A stretch of 42,855 nt of DNA from an uncultured Planctomycetota bacterium. Its GTDB lineage: Bacteria; Planctomycetota; Planctomycetia; Pirellulales; Thermoguttaceae. Below, piece after piece: positions 1 to 9,703 of the stretch. The position numbers and the translations under genes are program-made. The notes below the pieces were generated by a model. It searched no databases. It saw only the letters and a program-made list of their open reading frames with translations, and had not been told where the DNA came from. Each line of letters starts with the position of its first letter. Position 1 is the first letter of the stretch. The stretch spans positions 1 through 42,855 of the forward strand of contig CADBQY010000165.1 in assembly GCA_902796885.1 (NCBI GenBank), read 5' to 3'.

Positions 1-1
1 C

Positions 2-3000
2 ACACTCACCGACCCGCACCTGGCGACCGACACGGTCGTCTACACATACGGCGGAGAAACTTTCGACACGCCCCCCGCGTTTACCGATGTCGGCACTTAC
101 GCCGTCTCGGTCACCGTCTCGCGCGAGGGATATAACGACTGGACGGGAAGCGCGACGGTCACCGTTCAGCCGGTATCGACCGATTTGGTCGTCACCACCA
201 GTCTTGACGTCGTCGACGATTCCGACGGTCTCCTCTCCCTGCGAGAGGCGATTGCGCAAGTCGAGACCGGCTCGGCCGACACCCCGCGTATCACGTTCAG
301 CGAAAGCGTCTTCACCGGCGGCGACGCCAACATCGTCACGCTCACTCTGGGGGCGCTGTCGATCACAAAATCAATGACGATCGACGCGTCGTCCCTCGGC
401 GAAAACGTTACGATCGACGGAGACGGAAAAAGCCGCGTCCTGAAAATTGAAGGCGGAGACGAGGGCGCGGTCTCGCTGTTGAATCTGAATATCACCGGCG
501 GTTCGGTCACCGAAGAGACCGGCGGCGGAATCTATATCGTTTCGGGAGACGTTTCGCTCAGCCACACTAAAGTGACGCGAAACATCGCGGCGACCGGTTC
601 CGGCGGCGGCGTCTATATCGCCGGCGGTTCTCTGACCGCTCGCGACTGCGAATTCTCGGCAAACACCGCCGCGATCGGCGCGGGGGTCTACGCGGCAGGC
701 GGGGCCTTTACCGCCGTCAATTGCACCGTCGCCGCCAATGCGGCGACCAACTACGGCGGAGGAATCGCCAACTGGGGAACGACTTCGCTCACCAACACCA
801 TCGTCTCGAACAACTATGGCCGCCAGAATAACGCCAACTGGTTCGGTCTGGTGCCCGAAACATCTCGGAACAACATCATCGGCTTTGACGCCAAATTCGT
901 CGCCGCCGCGCAATTCGACGACGAGGGGAATATCGCCAACCTTGACGAAATTGACCTTTCCCTTTCCTCCTCGAGTTGGGCGATCGACCGCGGACTCGAC
1001 AGCGCGGTCAGCGAATCGTCCGATCTTGCCGGCAACACTCGTGTGGCGAAAAGCTGGGCCGAAAAGCCGACCGTCGATATCGGGGCGTACGAATATCAGG
1101 CGACCTTTGCGCGTGAGATCGAGACCGCCGCCACGACCGTCACCACTCTCCTCGACCTGGTCGACGACACCGACGGTTTGATTTCTTTGCGCGAAGCGGT
1201 TCTCTACGCCGCCGAAGGGGGAACGGTCGATTTCGCAACGACCCTTTCCGGGGAAACGATTTCTCTTTCCGACTCGGCGCTCGTGCTCGACAAACAACTG
1301 ACCGTCGACGCCTCGGCCCTCTCGCAGCGGATCGCGATCGACGGGAACTCGAAAACGACGGTTCTGGTGATCGGCGGCGGTACCGAAACCGCGCCGACCG
1401 TCCTAAAAGGAATCACGATCACCGGCGGGAATTCCTACGACGGCGGGGGGATTCTCTCGACCGGACATTTGCGGGTCGTCGACTCGACCCTGACCTCGAA
1501 CTCCGGCACCTACGGTTCGGGCCTCTTTAATTTCCGCGGCAACGTCTCGCTTAGCAATACTACAGTCTCCAAGAACACATCGGGAGGGGCGGTCTATTCC
1601 TACAACGGCACGCTGACGGTCGGCGAAGGCGCGTTTACCGAAAACAGCGGCGCGCGCGGCGGCGCCATCTACCTGTCGGGGGGAACCGCCGACGTCGCCG
1701 ACACCGTCTTTACGAAAAACTCCGCCAACTACGGCGGCGCGATTCATAACGTCGGCGCCACGCTCACGATCACCGGTTCGACCATTTCCGAAAGCGGTTC
1801 GTATTACGGCGGGGCGATCTGCAATTACGGGATCACCACCGTCAGCGATTCGATCATCAACGGAAACAACGCCTACTATAACGGCGGAGGGATTTACAAC
1901 TATCACAGCACCCTGAATATTACCAACACTCTCCTTCATTCCAATACGGGGGGGTACGGCGGCGCCATTTGCAACGACGGGGCGGTCATGACCGCGGTCA
2001 ACTGCACCGTCACCGCCAACGACTCTAACTTCGGCGGCGGCATCTTCGCCAACGGCGTCGCTTCCGAAGACGACTCGCAAACATACATTATCACGCTCTG
2101 CAACACAATCGTTGCCGCAAACACCGTCTCCCAAAGCGGAGCCGGAACCGACATTCACCTCTACAACGAAAACGGAACGATCTCCGGAGCGTTTTCGCTC
2201 TCATCCTTTACCGGTTGGACAAACACGGCGCTCAATTACGAATATGACAGCGCCAAACGCCTTTTCCGCGACCCGGCCAACCACGACTACCAGCTCGCAT
2301 CCGGCGGACAGGCGATCGACGTCGGCGGAAACGCCTTTGTCGCGGATGTGCACAACGACCTCGCGGGAAACACGCGGATCGTCAACAGGGTCGTTGACCT
2401 TGGGGCGTACGAGTTCCAGCGAACCCTCGAAACGCCGTCGTCGGTCGTGACCACCGAACAAGACGTGGTCGACGCCTACGACGGACTGATCTCTCTGCGC
2501 GAGGCGATCCTTTACGCCGAAAACGGCGATGTCGACTCGAACAGCATCACATTCGACGCCTACCTTACGGGAAAAACAATCACTTTAAACGAAGCGCAGG
2601 GAGCCCTGGCGATTAACGATGCGCTCACCGTCGACGGTTCGGCGTTGCGCGGCGGCGTGAAGATCGACGGCGGAGGCAAGACCGGCGTCTTTTCGGTCAA
2701 CGGCGGATCGACCTCTGTCCCCGTGGTTCTCCGCAGTCTGACGATCACGGGAGGCGCCGCGGCCAACGGCGCGGGGATCACCAATATCGGCGTCCTAACG
2801 GTCGAGAACTCGCTTGTAGCCGGCAATACGTCGCAGGTTCACGGCGGGGGTATTCTGAACAAAGGGGAACTGACGCTCGTCAACACCACGGTCACCGCCA
2901 ACAGCGCGGCGGCGGGCGCGGGAATCTGGTCCGAATCGTCCAGTTCCGCCTCTTCATACAAAACGGATCTTCGGAACGCCGTTCTGGCAGCCAACACGCT

Positions 3001-6000
3001 CGCCGACGGCGGAAGCGGCAACGCCGACGTCGGCTACGCCGACCGTTCTGGTTCTCTGAACGCTTTTAACACGCTCTCGTCCTTCACGGAGTGGTCGAAC
3101 ATCTCCGACCAGGACGTCACCAACTACCTCTACGACGAGGCTCTTCCCCTCTTTGCCGACGCCGCCGAGTCGAACTACTCCCTCGCCGCCGACTCGCAGG
3201 CCATCGACCGCGGTCGGAACGAGTTCGCGCCGTCCGGCGCCGACCTGGCGGGGAACGACCGTGTGGTCAACGCCGTCGTCGATTTGGGCGCGTACGAATA
3301 TCTCTACAACGCCGATCCCGGCGACACTCTCGACCTGGCGCGGACGATCTCTTTCACCGACGGCACTTTCCTCGTCCGAGAAATGATCGGAAACGGTCTG
3401 TACGGCGACAAAGACGTCGACTTCTACGCCATCGACATTACCGACGAAAACCTTTCGCAGATATTCTCCTTTGCCGTCGTTCCCTCCGAAACAGGCGAGT
3501 CGCTCGAAACGCTGATCCGCGTCTTCGATTCGGAAGGCAACCAGCTGGGGGCCAGTGCGGCGACGCCGGTTCTCTCCTGGACTCCTTCCGAAACCGGCCG
3601 CTTCTATTTCGCGGTCTCGGCTTTGGCCAACAACGCGTACGATCCCGCCTCGATCGACGGGCGCCCCTCCGGAGAAACCGGCACGTATAACTTCGCTGTC
3701 GTCTATGCCGAGCGGACGCCGATCACATCGATCGCCCTTTCCGACACTTCCCCGTCGGTCGCTCAGAACATTGCCGTCACCGTCGAACCGCAGGACGCGC
3801 TGGTCACCTATCAGTGGGTCCGCGGAACCACTCCAGACACCCTCGAAAACATCGAGGGGGCCACCGCCTACTATTACGAGGTCACCTCCGCCGACGTCGG
3901 TTATTACATCGGCGTGGTGGCGACCGGTTACGGCACGTCGATCGGAAAGCTCACCACCCTGTCCGAGAGCGCCGTTCCCGAATATGAAAAATCGCTCGTC
4001 GTCACCACCCTCGCCGACGTCACCGACGCCTCCGACGGCGTCGTCTCGCTGCGCGAAGCGATCGCCTATGCCGAAGCGGGAGACACGGTCACCTTCGCCC
4101 CGTCGCTCGACGGAGGAGTCATCACCCTGGGGGACTACGCGCTGACCATCACGAAATTGATCAACGTCGACGCCTCGTCGCTGACCGACGGGATTTCAAT
4201 CAGCGCAGGCGGCAACCACCGTGTTTTAATGGTGACCGCCGGGCAGCTCGGTTCGCCGGTCAAGCTGACCCATCTCACCATTCGTGACGGAAACGCGGTC
4301 TACGGCGGCGGGATCTTCAACTCCGGGTACCTGGAATTGGTCGACTCGGTCGTGACGGACTGCACCGGTTATTACGGTGCGGGAATTTACAACCGACGCG
4401 AAAGCGACGCGAGCATTTACAATAGCGGCTATACGGGTCTGACCAATTCCGCGGTGACCTCCTGCTCGGCGACGACAGGCGGCGGCGGGGTCTGGAACGA
4501 AATGGGTATCGTCGCCGCCCAATACTCCGTGATCTCCTCGAACACCGCGCCGATCGGCGCCGGCATCTACAATTATCTCGGATCCTGCTCGGCCGAAAAC
4601 GTGTTGATCGACTCGAACTCCGCCACCCGTTACGGCGGCGGGGTCTGCGTCGACCAAGGAACTTTCTACTTCACCAACACCACCGTCACCGCCAACTCGG
4701 CGGCGTACGGCGGCGGGATCTACAATTACAGTTCCTCGGAATCCCATCCCTACTCGACAGAATACTATAACTCACTCGTCGTTGAGAACACCGCGACCCG
4801 TTCGGGGAACGACTTCTATTCGGAAGGGACGGGCTCTGTCGCGGCTTACAACGCCATGTCGAGTTTTACCGACTGGACGAACGAAACCCCCGTTTCCTTC
4901 GTCTACGACTCGTCGCGTCCCCTCTTTGCCGACGCCGGCGCGGGAGACTTCTCGCTCGCCGTCGATTCCCAAGCCGTCGATATCGGAGTCAACTCTTACA
5001 CCACTCACGGTGTCGACCTCGCGGGGAATCCCCGAATTTCGCACGGCATCATCGATCTGGGCGCCTACGAATATCAATTCAGCGAAACGAAGCCGCTTGA
5101 AAGCGTCGTTCTGTCGTTCGACTCGCCGCCGACGGTCGGAACGGTGATCACCGCCTCGGTGCTTCCCGAAGAAGCTGAAACTTCCGAAAGCGTCGTCTGG
5201 GCGTGGTACCGCGGTCAGACGCCTCAGGAGATGACGCTCATCGAAGGGGCGACCGCTTCTTCCTACACGGTCACGGCCGACGACCAGTCGTGTTACATTA
5301 TGGTGACGGCGACCGGCACGGGAAGTTATACCGGCTCGGTCAGCGCGACGACTGACGTTGCGGTTCCTCCGATTATCGATCCGCTCGTGGTCACCACGCT
5401 CGACGACATCGTCGACGCCGAGGACGAACACGTTTCGCTTCGCGAGGCGATCGCCGCCGCCGAGGACGGCGACGTCATCACCTTCGCCGAAGGCCTCGTC
5501 GACGGAACGATCACCTTGAACGCCGAACTCGGCGAACTGGCGATCTCCCGTTCTATCACCATCGACGCGTCGGCACTCTGCGATACGGCGACGCTCGCGC
5601 CCCGTCTGACGGTCGACGCCCACGCCACCGCGGGCGAGTCGCGCCGCGTCTTTACGGTCACCGGCGGACCCGACGCGCAAATCTCGGTTTCGATCAAAGG
5701 TCTGAAGATCACCGGCGGACGCGCCGAGTCGGATGCCGAAGAAGGAGATTCCTCCGAAGCCGACGGCGGCGGCATCTACGCGTCCAACGTCAGCTTAACG
5801 CTTGACCGTTGTCTGGTAACGGGAAATGTTGTCCGTTCCACGGCGGTTTCGGGAAGCGCGTTTGCGACCGGCGGCGGCGTCTGCCTGACCGGAGGTTCTC
5901 TGGAAATGATCAACTCCACCGTCACGGCCAACAGTCTGTACGCCTACTCCGAAACCGGCACCGCCGAAACGCTCGGCGGCGGGATTCACGCCGTCGGCGC

Positions 6001-8080
6001 GGTCACGATCACCAAGTCGACGATCTCGCGCCATTACGCGTCGGCCGGCGGCGGGATCTACCTGGAATCCGGTTCGCTGATCCTCGCCGAGTCCGATGTG
6101 ACCAACAACACTTGCCGGATCATCTCCGACGCTGACGATAATGTGGCCGCCTACGGCGGCGGAATCTACGCCGCGGCGGGCGCGGTCACCGTCCGCCGCT
6201 CGACGCTGAACGACAACGCCGTCGACACGGTTTCGGTGTCGGGCACCGCCAACGCCCACGGCGGCGGAGTTTATATCGACGCGGACGCCACGCTTCTGAT
6301 GGAAGACGTCGTCCTCGTCGACAACACGGTCGACGCCTCGACGACCTCGTCGTCGGCGATCGCGCTCGGCGGCGGAATCTATGCGGCCGGCGCGGTCACC
6401 CTGGTCGACGTTCTGGTCGCGGCGAACACCGTCTACGCCGGCGGAGCATCTGCCGAATCGGCCGGCGGCGGAATCGCACTCTACGGCGGCTCCCTGGAAG
6501 CGACCGGGGCGACGATCGCTTCCAACGACGCCTCGGCCTACGCCGACGGAACGGCGGTCGGCGCTGGAGGCGGGGTCTATGTGTCGGCCGGTTCGGTCAC
6601 GTTGCGCAACACGATTCTGGCGGCCAACACCGGTCTGGACGGAAACGATCTCTTCCGCCGGAACGCCTCGACCGCCGAAGGATATTACACTCTCTCAAGC
6701 TATACCGACTGGACGAACGAAGGCGCGCAGAATTTTGTCTACGACAGTACCCTTCCCCTCTTCGCCAATATATACGAAAGCGACTACACGCTGGCGGCCG
6801 ATTCTCAGGCGATCGATATCGGCCAGAACAGTTACGCCTACTATGCGGACGGAGCGCCTATTCAGACCGACCTGGCCGGTTCCAGGCGAATCGTCAGCGG
6901 CATCGTTGACCTGGGCGCCTACGAATTCCAGACGGGCGAACTGATCACGCTTGACGTGCCGGCAAATCTCACGGCTGCCGCGGCGGCGGTCGACGCGATC
7001 ACCGTCTCATGGAGCGGCGTCGACAACGCTTCCGGCTACGAACTGGCGTGGAAACTTACCAACAGCGATGAATGGCAGTCCCGAGAGACCTCCGCGCTGA
7101 CCCTAACCCTCGACGGTTTTTCGACCGGCGATGTCGTTCAGTTCATGGTTCGCGCCCTGGGCGACGGAATCCTCTACGGCGATTCCGAGTTCTCGGACGT
7201 GACGGAATACACCCTTTCGGCGCAGACACTCTCGGTTCCCCCCGATTTTGACGTGCTGGGGATCGCCGGAACCTCGGTCGCTCTTCTTTGGGGCGCCTCG
7301 TCCCACGCTTCCGGCTACGAAGTGGCTTGGAAAGCCGATTCGTGGAACGAGTGGCAGACCGAAGTGAAAACGACGCGCGGACTGACCGTCACGTCGCTTC
7401 CGACCGGCGAGACGATCCTCTTCAAGGTCCGCGCGCTGGGAGACGGCGTTCTTTATCTCGATTCCGAATACAGCGACACGATTGACGTCTTCCTGGAATC
7501 TCCACAGACCAAGCTCGACGCGCCGACGATCCTGACCGGCACGCTCGGTCACTACGTCTCGTACGGGGCGAACCGTCATCAGATTCAGTGGACCGATGTT
7601 GAAAACGCCTCCGGCTATACGCTCGAATACAGCGCCGACGGCGGCGCGACCTGGATCGCGCTCAACGCCGACGAGACAAGCCGGGTCGTCACCGGCCTGA
7701 CCTACGGCGCCGATATTCGGTACCGCGTTCGCGCGCTTGGTACCGGCGACTATTCCGACTCGGATTGGAGCGCCGTCTCGACGTTCAACGTCTGCCCGAT
7801 GGACATCAACGGAGACGGCGACATTTCCGGGATCGACCGGTCGATCCTCGCCACAGCCTGGCTGACCGAAATTGGCGACGAAGGCTACCGTTATTACGCC
7901 GACATCAACGGGGACGGCGACATCACCCCCGCGGACTACGCTTTCCTCACGGCAAACTGGGTGAAAGAGGCCGGCGACGACGATCTGGTCTATCCCGCCG
8001 AAAAGAGCGCTCTCGACAAGATATTCGCCGAGGAGTTCGGCGACCGGCTCGACGTTGACCTTTCAGACATCTGGGGTTAG
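2..8080 (+). CDS. Giant secreted beta-helix/dockerin surface protein, 5' end outside window
   Basis: The frame is open from base 2, so the start lies upstream; about 2,692 residues are visible. Domains in order: the end of an Ig-like (MBG/YDG-type) repeat (2-180); five modules that each open with a CSLREAI-type motif (SLREAI or SLREAV), run through Gly-rich beta-helix turns of the GGGIY type and mostly close with a DLAGN...DLGAYE anchor motif. A pre-peptidase-like beta domain (about 3310-3705) and two Ig-like domains (about 3713-3980 and 5090-5370) are interleaved. Three fibronectin type III domains (about 6950-7785) and a type I dockerin with two DINGDGDI calcium loops (7799-7969) follow. 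Such proteins are exported and cell-surface or extracellular. No enzyme active site was recognised, so a role in adhesion or substrate binding is inference. No cohesin was seen in the window. Confidence 0.9.
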   Translation, partial: TLTDPHLATDTVVYTYGGETFDTPPAFTDVGTYAVSVTVSREGYNDWTGSATVTVQPVSTDLVVTTSLDVVDDSDGLLSLREAIAQVETGSADTPRITFSESVFTGGDANIVTLTLGALSITKSMTIDASSLGENVTIDGDGKSRVLKIEGGDEGAVSLLNLNITGGSVTEETGGGIYIVSGDVSLSHTKVTRNIAATGSGGGVYIAGGSLTARDCEFSANTAAIGAGVYAAGGAFTAVNCTVAANAATNYGGGIANWGTTSLTNTIVSNNYGRQNNANWFGLVPETSRNNIIGFDAKFVAAAQFDDEGNIANLDEIDLSLSSSSWAIDRGLDSAVSESSDLAGNTRVAKSWAEKPTVDIGAYEYQATFAREIETAATTVTTLLDLVDDTDGLISLREAVLYAAEGGTVDFATTLSGETISLSDSALVLDKQLTVDASALSQRIAIDGNSKTTVLVIGGGTETAPTVLKGITITGGNSYDGGGILSTGHLRVVDSTLTSNSGTYGSGLFNFRGNVSLSNTTVSKNTSGGAVYSYNGTLTVGEGAFTENSGARGGAIYLSGGTADVADTVFTKNSANYGGAIHNVGATLTITGSTISESGSYYGGAICNYGITTVSDSIINGNNAYYNGGGIYNYHSTLNITNTLLHSNTGGYGGAICNDGAVMTAVNCTVTANDSNFGGGIFANGVASEDDSQTYIITLCNTIVAANTVSQSGAGTDIHLYNENGTISGAFSLSSFTGWTNTALNYEYDSAKRLFRDPANHDYQLASGGQAIDVGGNAFVADVHNDLAGNTRIVNRVVDLGAYEFQRTLETPSSVVTTEQDVVDAYDGLISLREAILYAENGDVDSNSITFDAYLTGKTITLNEAQGALAINDALTVDGSALRGGVKIDGGGKTGVFSVNGGSTSVPVVLRSLTITGGAAANGAGITNIGVLTVENSLVAGNTSQVHGGGILNKGELTLVNTTVTANSAAAGAGIWSESSSSASSYKTDLRNAVLAANTLADGGSGNADVGYADRSGSLNAFNTLSSFTEWSNISDQDVTNYLYDEALPLFADAAESNYSLAADSQAIDRGRNEFAPSGADLAGNDRVVNAVVDLGAYEYLYNADPGDTLDLARTISFTDGTFLVREMIGNGLYGDKDVDFYAIDITDENLSQIFSFAVVPSETGESLETLIRVFDSEGNQLGASAATPVLSWTPSETGRFYFAVSALANNAYDPASIDGRPSGETGTYNFAVVYAERTPITSIALSDTSPSVAQNIAVTVEPQDALVTYQWVRGTTPDTLENIEGATAYYYEVTSADVGYYIGVVATGYGTSIGKLTTLSESAVPEYEKSLVVTTLADVTDASDGVVSLREAIAYAEAGDTVTFAPSLDGGVITLGDYALTITKLINVDASSLTDGISISAGGNHRVLMVTAGQLGSPVKLTHLTIRDGNAVYGGGIFNSGYLELVDSVVTDCTGYYGAGIYNRRESDASIYNSGYTGLTNSAVTSCSATTGGGGVWNEMGIVAAQYSVISSNTAPIGAGIYNYLGSCSAENVLIDSNSATRYGGGVCVDQGTFYFTNTTVTANSAAYGGGIYNYSSSESHPYSTEYYNSLVVENTATRSGNDFYSEGTGSVAAYNAMSSFTDWTNETPVSFVYDSSRPLFADAGAGDFSLAVDSQAVDIGVNSYTTHGVDLAGNPRISHGIIDLGAYEYQFSETKPLESVVLSFDSPPTVGTVITASVLPEEAETSESVVWAWYRGQTPQEMTLIEGATASSYTVTADDQSCYIMVTATGTGSYTGSVSATTDVAVPPIIDPLVVTTLDDIVDAEDEHVSLREAIAAAEDGDVITFAEGLVDGTITLNAELGELAISRSITIDASALCDTATLAPRLTVDAHATAGESRRVFTVTGGPDAQISVSIKGLKITGGRAESDAEEGDSSEADGGGIYASNVSLTLDRCLVTGNVVRSTAVSGSAFATGGGVCLTGGSLEMINSTVTANSLYAYSETGTAETLGGGIHAVGAVTITKSTISRHYASAGGGIYLESGSLILAESDVTNNTCRIISDADDNVAAYGGGIYAAAGAVTVRRSTLNDNAVDTVSVSGTANAHGGGVYIDADATLLMEDVVLVDNTVDASTTSSSAIALGGGIYAAGAVTLVDVLVAANTVYAGGASAESAGGGIALYGGSLEATGATIASNDASAYADGTAVGAGGGVYVSAGSVTLRNTILAANTGLDGNDLFRRNASTAEGYYTLSSYTDWTNEGAQNFVYDSTLPLFANIYESDYTLAADSQAIDIGQNSYAYYADGAPIQTDLAGSRRIVSGIVDLGAYEFQTGELITLDVPANLTAAAAAVDAITVSWSGVDNASGYELAWKLTNSDEWQSRETSALTLTLDGFSTGDVVQFMVRALGDGILYGDSEFSDVTEYTLSAQTLSVPPDFDVLGIAGTSVALLWGASSHASGYEVAWKADSWNEWQTEVKTTRGLTVTSLPTGETILFKVRALGDGVLYLDSEYSDTIDVFLESPQTKLDAPTILTGTLGHYVSYGANRHQIQWTDVENASGYTLEYSADGGATWIALNADETSRVVTGLTYGADIRYRVRALGTGDYSDSDWSAVSTFNVCPMDINGDGDISGIDRSILATAWLTEIGDEGYRYYADINGDGDITPADYAFLTANWVKEAGDDDLVYPAEKSALDKIFAEEFGDRLDVDLSDIWG
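185..6931 (+). repeat. Five CSLREAI/beta-helix/anchor modules within the giant protein
   Basis: The module-opening motif (LVVTT...DG..SLREA) begins near 185, 1135, 2444, 3998 and 5384. The closing motif (DLAGN.R...DLGAYE) lies near 1022-1102, 2359-2418, 3241-3300, 5018-5080 and 6870-6930. Between them lie Gly-rich turns and the recurrent phrase NTTVTANSA. The modules differ in length from about 0.9 to 1.5 kb and have diverged in sequence, so this is old duplication rather than a fresh tandem array. Confidence 0.85.
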
Positions 8081-8125
8081 TCCGTTACGATTATAGCGTC
8101 TGGGCGGAGTTTACCGCGCCCCATT

Positions 8126-8190
8126 AAAAAAATAGGTAAAACGGCGTCCGTTTGGCGATAACCGTAAGGACGTTTGTTTTACCTATTTTT
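8126..8190. terminator. Long AT-rich hairpin between giant gene and small gene
   Basis: A perfect 15-bp inverted repeat (8128-8142 with 8176-8190) encloses a second 5-bp pairing (8145-8149 with 8168-8172). G-U pairs could make the stem nearly continuous. It is flanked by A7 on the left and T5 on the right, so it could terminate transcription in either direction. It sits 45 nt after the giant gene's stop and about 26 nt before the next start, so it could also act as a leader structure for that gene. Confidence 0.7.
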
Positions 8191-8216
8191 CCTTTATATA
8201 CAGAAAGGACGTAAAC

Positions 8217-8504
8217 ATGGGCGCTGTCAAACAAGAAGTGTATGCCGACGGGCTCGGTCAGATTCACTTTGCGGGAAATATGGTTCGATTCGACTTTATG
8301 ACCCTTCAGCCGGGGGCCGAAGGATCCGCCCCGACTCCGGAATACACCCAGCGGATCATCATGCCGCCGCAGGGATTCCTGGCCGCGTTCGACAGTATGC
8401 AGCAGCTGATCAACAAACTGGTCGACGCGGGCGTTCTCCGGAAGAACCCGAACGCCGAGCGGCGTTTTGGCGAGGGTTCCGCTTCGGAAGGAATCGAAGA
8501 ATAG
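8217..8504 (+). CDS. Small conserved-type hypothetical protein, 95 aa
   Basis: The ATG at 8217 follows an AAGGA Shine-Dalgarno at a spacing of about 7 nt. The protein is soluble with no signal peptide or membrane segment. It has a beta-rich start (GQIHFAGNMVRFDFMTLQPG) and an alpha-helical second half (MPPQGFLAAFDSMQQLINKL). This general shape, a short strand region and then an MPPQGF-like helix entry, recalls the DUF3467 family, but that assignment is a guess from memory and the function is unknown. It stands alone between two strong hairpins, so it is probably a single-gene transcript. Confidence 0.75.
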   Translation: MGAVKQEVYADGLGQIHFAGNMVRFDFMTLQPGAEGSAPTPEYTQRIIMPPQGFLAAFDSMQQLINKLVDAGVLRKNPNAERRFGEGSASEGIEE

Positions 8505-8515
8505 GTTCCGATTCA

Positions 8516-8572
8516 CGAAAGAGAACGCGGGCGAACCGTTTTTCCGAAACGGTTCGCCCGCGTTCTCTTTCG
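8516..8572. terminator. 26-bp perfect inverted repeat between convergent genes
   Basis: The arms 8516-8541 and 8547-8572 are perfect reverse complements, with a 5-nt loop. The element lies exactly between the stop of the 95-aa gene (+) and the stop of the monooxygenase-like gene (-). It is best read as a shared bidirectional terminator, although it lacks a long T-run. Confidence 0.8.
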
Positions 8573-8578
8573 AAAAGG

Positions 8579-9004
8579 TTACTTTCGGATAAACGCCTCT
8601 TCCGAAGCCGGCGTCCCGGCGCCGACGTATCTCTCCACGGTCATGTGAAGGTCGTATTTTTCCCGAAGCCGGGCGATGGTCTTCATCATTTCCGAGGCGT
8701 GATGCGCGTCGATCGCCCCCTGATCCGTCCAGCTGTCAACCAGCAGGATCGTATCCGGATCGTCGAGGGACTGATAGTATTCGTAGCGAAGATTACCCTT
8801 TTCGGCGCGGATGGCCCCGACCGTCCCGCTCCGGATCATCTCTTCGGCGAACCGTCTGGCCGCCCCGTCTTTTCCCGTATACCGAATGTTCACGGTGATC
8901 GCTCCGTCCGCGGAAGCGGAATCGGCTTTCGATACATCGCGATTCGAAAAGAACGCACCGGCGAATACGGCGGCACTGATCAGCAGAATAAATAATGTTT
9001 TCAT
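8579..9004 (-). CDS. Exported antibiotic-biosynthesis-monooxygenase (ABM) fold protein
   Basis: A 141-residue protein. The first 20 or so residues form a signal peptide (MKTLFILLISAAVFAGAFF). The rest resembles the ABM/quinol monooxygenase dimeric alpha-beta barrel: ITVNIRYTGKDG, a central LRYEYYQSLDDPDTILLVDSW strand pair, and a DAHHASEMMKTI helix. Family members oxidise quinols or degrade heme using little or no cofactor; the substrate here is unknown. A GGAG lies 10 nt upstream of the ATG. Export is unusual, since most family members are cytoplasmic. The gene lies downstream of the KdsC-like gene on the same strand, 82 nt away. Confidence 0.75.
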   Translation of the reverse strand: MKTLFILLISAAVFAGAFFSNRDVSKADSASADGAITVNIRYTGKDGAARRFAEEMIRSGTVGAIRAEKGNLRYEYYQSLDDPDTILLVDSWTDQGAIDAHHASEMMKTIARLREKYDLHMTVERYVGAGTPASEEAFIRK

Positions 9005-9086
9005 CTCAAAGTCTCTCCTGTTAATCGTCCTGTCATCTCATGCGCTGTTTTCCCGGGCGTACCGCGCGGGCCGAAACGCTTCCGAC

Positions 9087-9611
9087 TCAACCGCGGTAGA
9101 AGCGGATCGCCTCGTCCCATCTCCCTTGAGCCTTCAGAATCGCTTCGATCAACTGGCGAACCGCTCCCTTTCCCCCCGGAATGTCGGAAACCCAGACCGC
9201 GGCATCGCGGATTTCGTCGGCGGCGTCGGCGACGCAAGCGGGAAATCCGACGATTTTCAAAGCGGGCAGATCGGGATAGTCGTCCCCGATAAAGGCGGTT
9301 TCTTCGAGCGGAACGTCCAAACGGGTTGTGATCCGGCGAACGGTCTCGGCCTTATCGACGATCCCCTGCTCCAGAATTTCAACCCCCAGTTCATCGGCGC
9401 GGATCTTAACGACCTCGCTCTCCCGTCCGGTGACGATTCCGAAGAGACCGCCGTTTTTCATCCAGAGGCGAATTCCGAATCCGTCCCTGGCCGAAAACTC
9501 CTTGATTTCATTCCCTTGGCTGTCATAAATGATCTTCCCGTCGGTCATCACGCCGTCGATGTCCGAAAGGATCAGTCTGATTTTTTCTGCCTTTTTCATA
9601 CTCTTGCGCAT
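9087..9611 (-). CDS. KdsC-like HAD phosphatase
   Basis: A HAD-superfamily phosphatase of the KdsC (KDO-8-phosphate phosphatase) type. Visible motifs are the nucleophile box LILSDIDGVMTDG, the second motif GIVTGRES and the metal-binding FIGDDYPDLPALK followed by ACVADA, with a normal length of about 174 residues. The frame stays open up to 9707, but the extra N-terminus would run across the terminator at 9651-9684, so the start is placed at the ATG at 9611; the ATG at 9599 is also possible. KdsC makes KDO for lipopolysaccharide, but no other KDO gene is nearby, so the true substrate may be another sugar-acid phosphate. Confidence 0.85.
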   Translation of the reverse strand: MRKSMKKAEKIRLILSDIDGVMTDGKIIYDSQGNEIKEFSARDGFGIRLWMKNGGLFGIVTGRESEVVKIRADELGVEILEQGIVDKAETVRRITTRLDVPLEETAFIGDDYPDLPALKIVGFPACVADAADEIRDAAVWVSDIPGGKGAVRQLIEAILKAQGRWDEAIRFYRG

Positions 9612-9650
9612 TTCATTGACGCGAAAATTTCCGCGTTGGTTTCGGAGTCG

Positions 9651-9684
9651 AAAAAAAACAGGAGCCATGGCTCCTGTCTTTTTT
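9651..9684. terminator. Terminator after the secretin gene
   Basis: A 20-nt perfect palindrome (9658-9677, centre CCATGG) is flanked by A8 on the left and a T-run on the right. This is a compact bidirectional rho-independent terminator. It follows the secretin stop codon at 9704 by about 27 nt on the minus strand and separates that gene from the phosphatase gene. Confidence 0.85.
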
Positions 9685-9703
9685 CGGGTCGATTCGGACT
9701 CTG

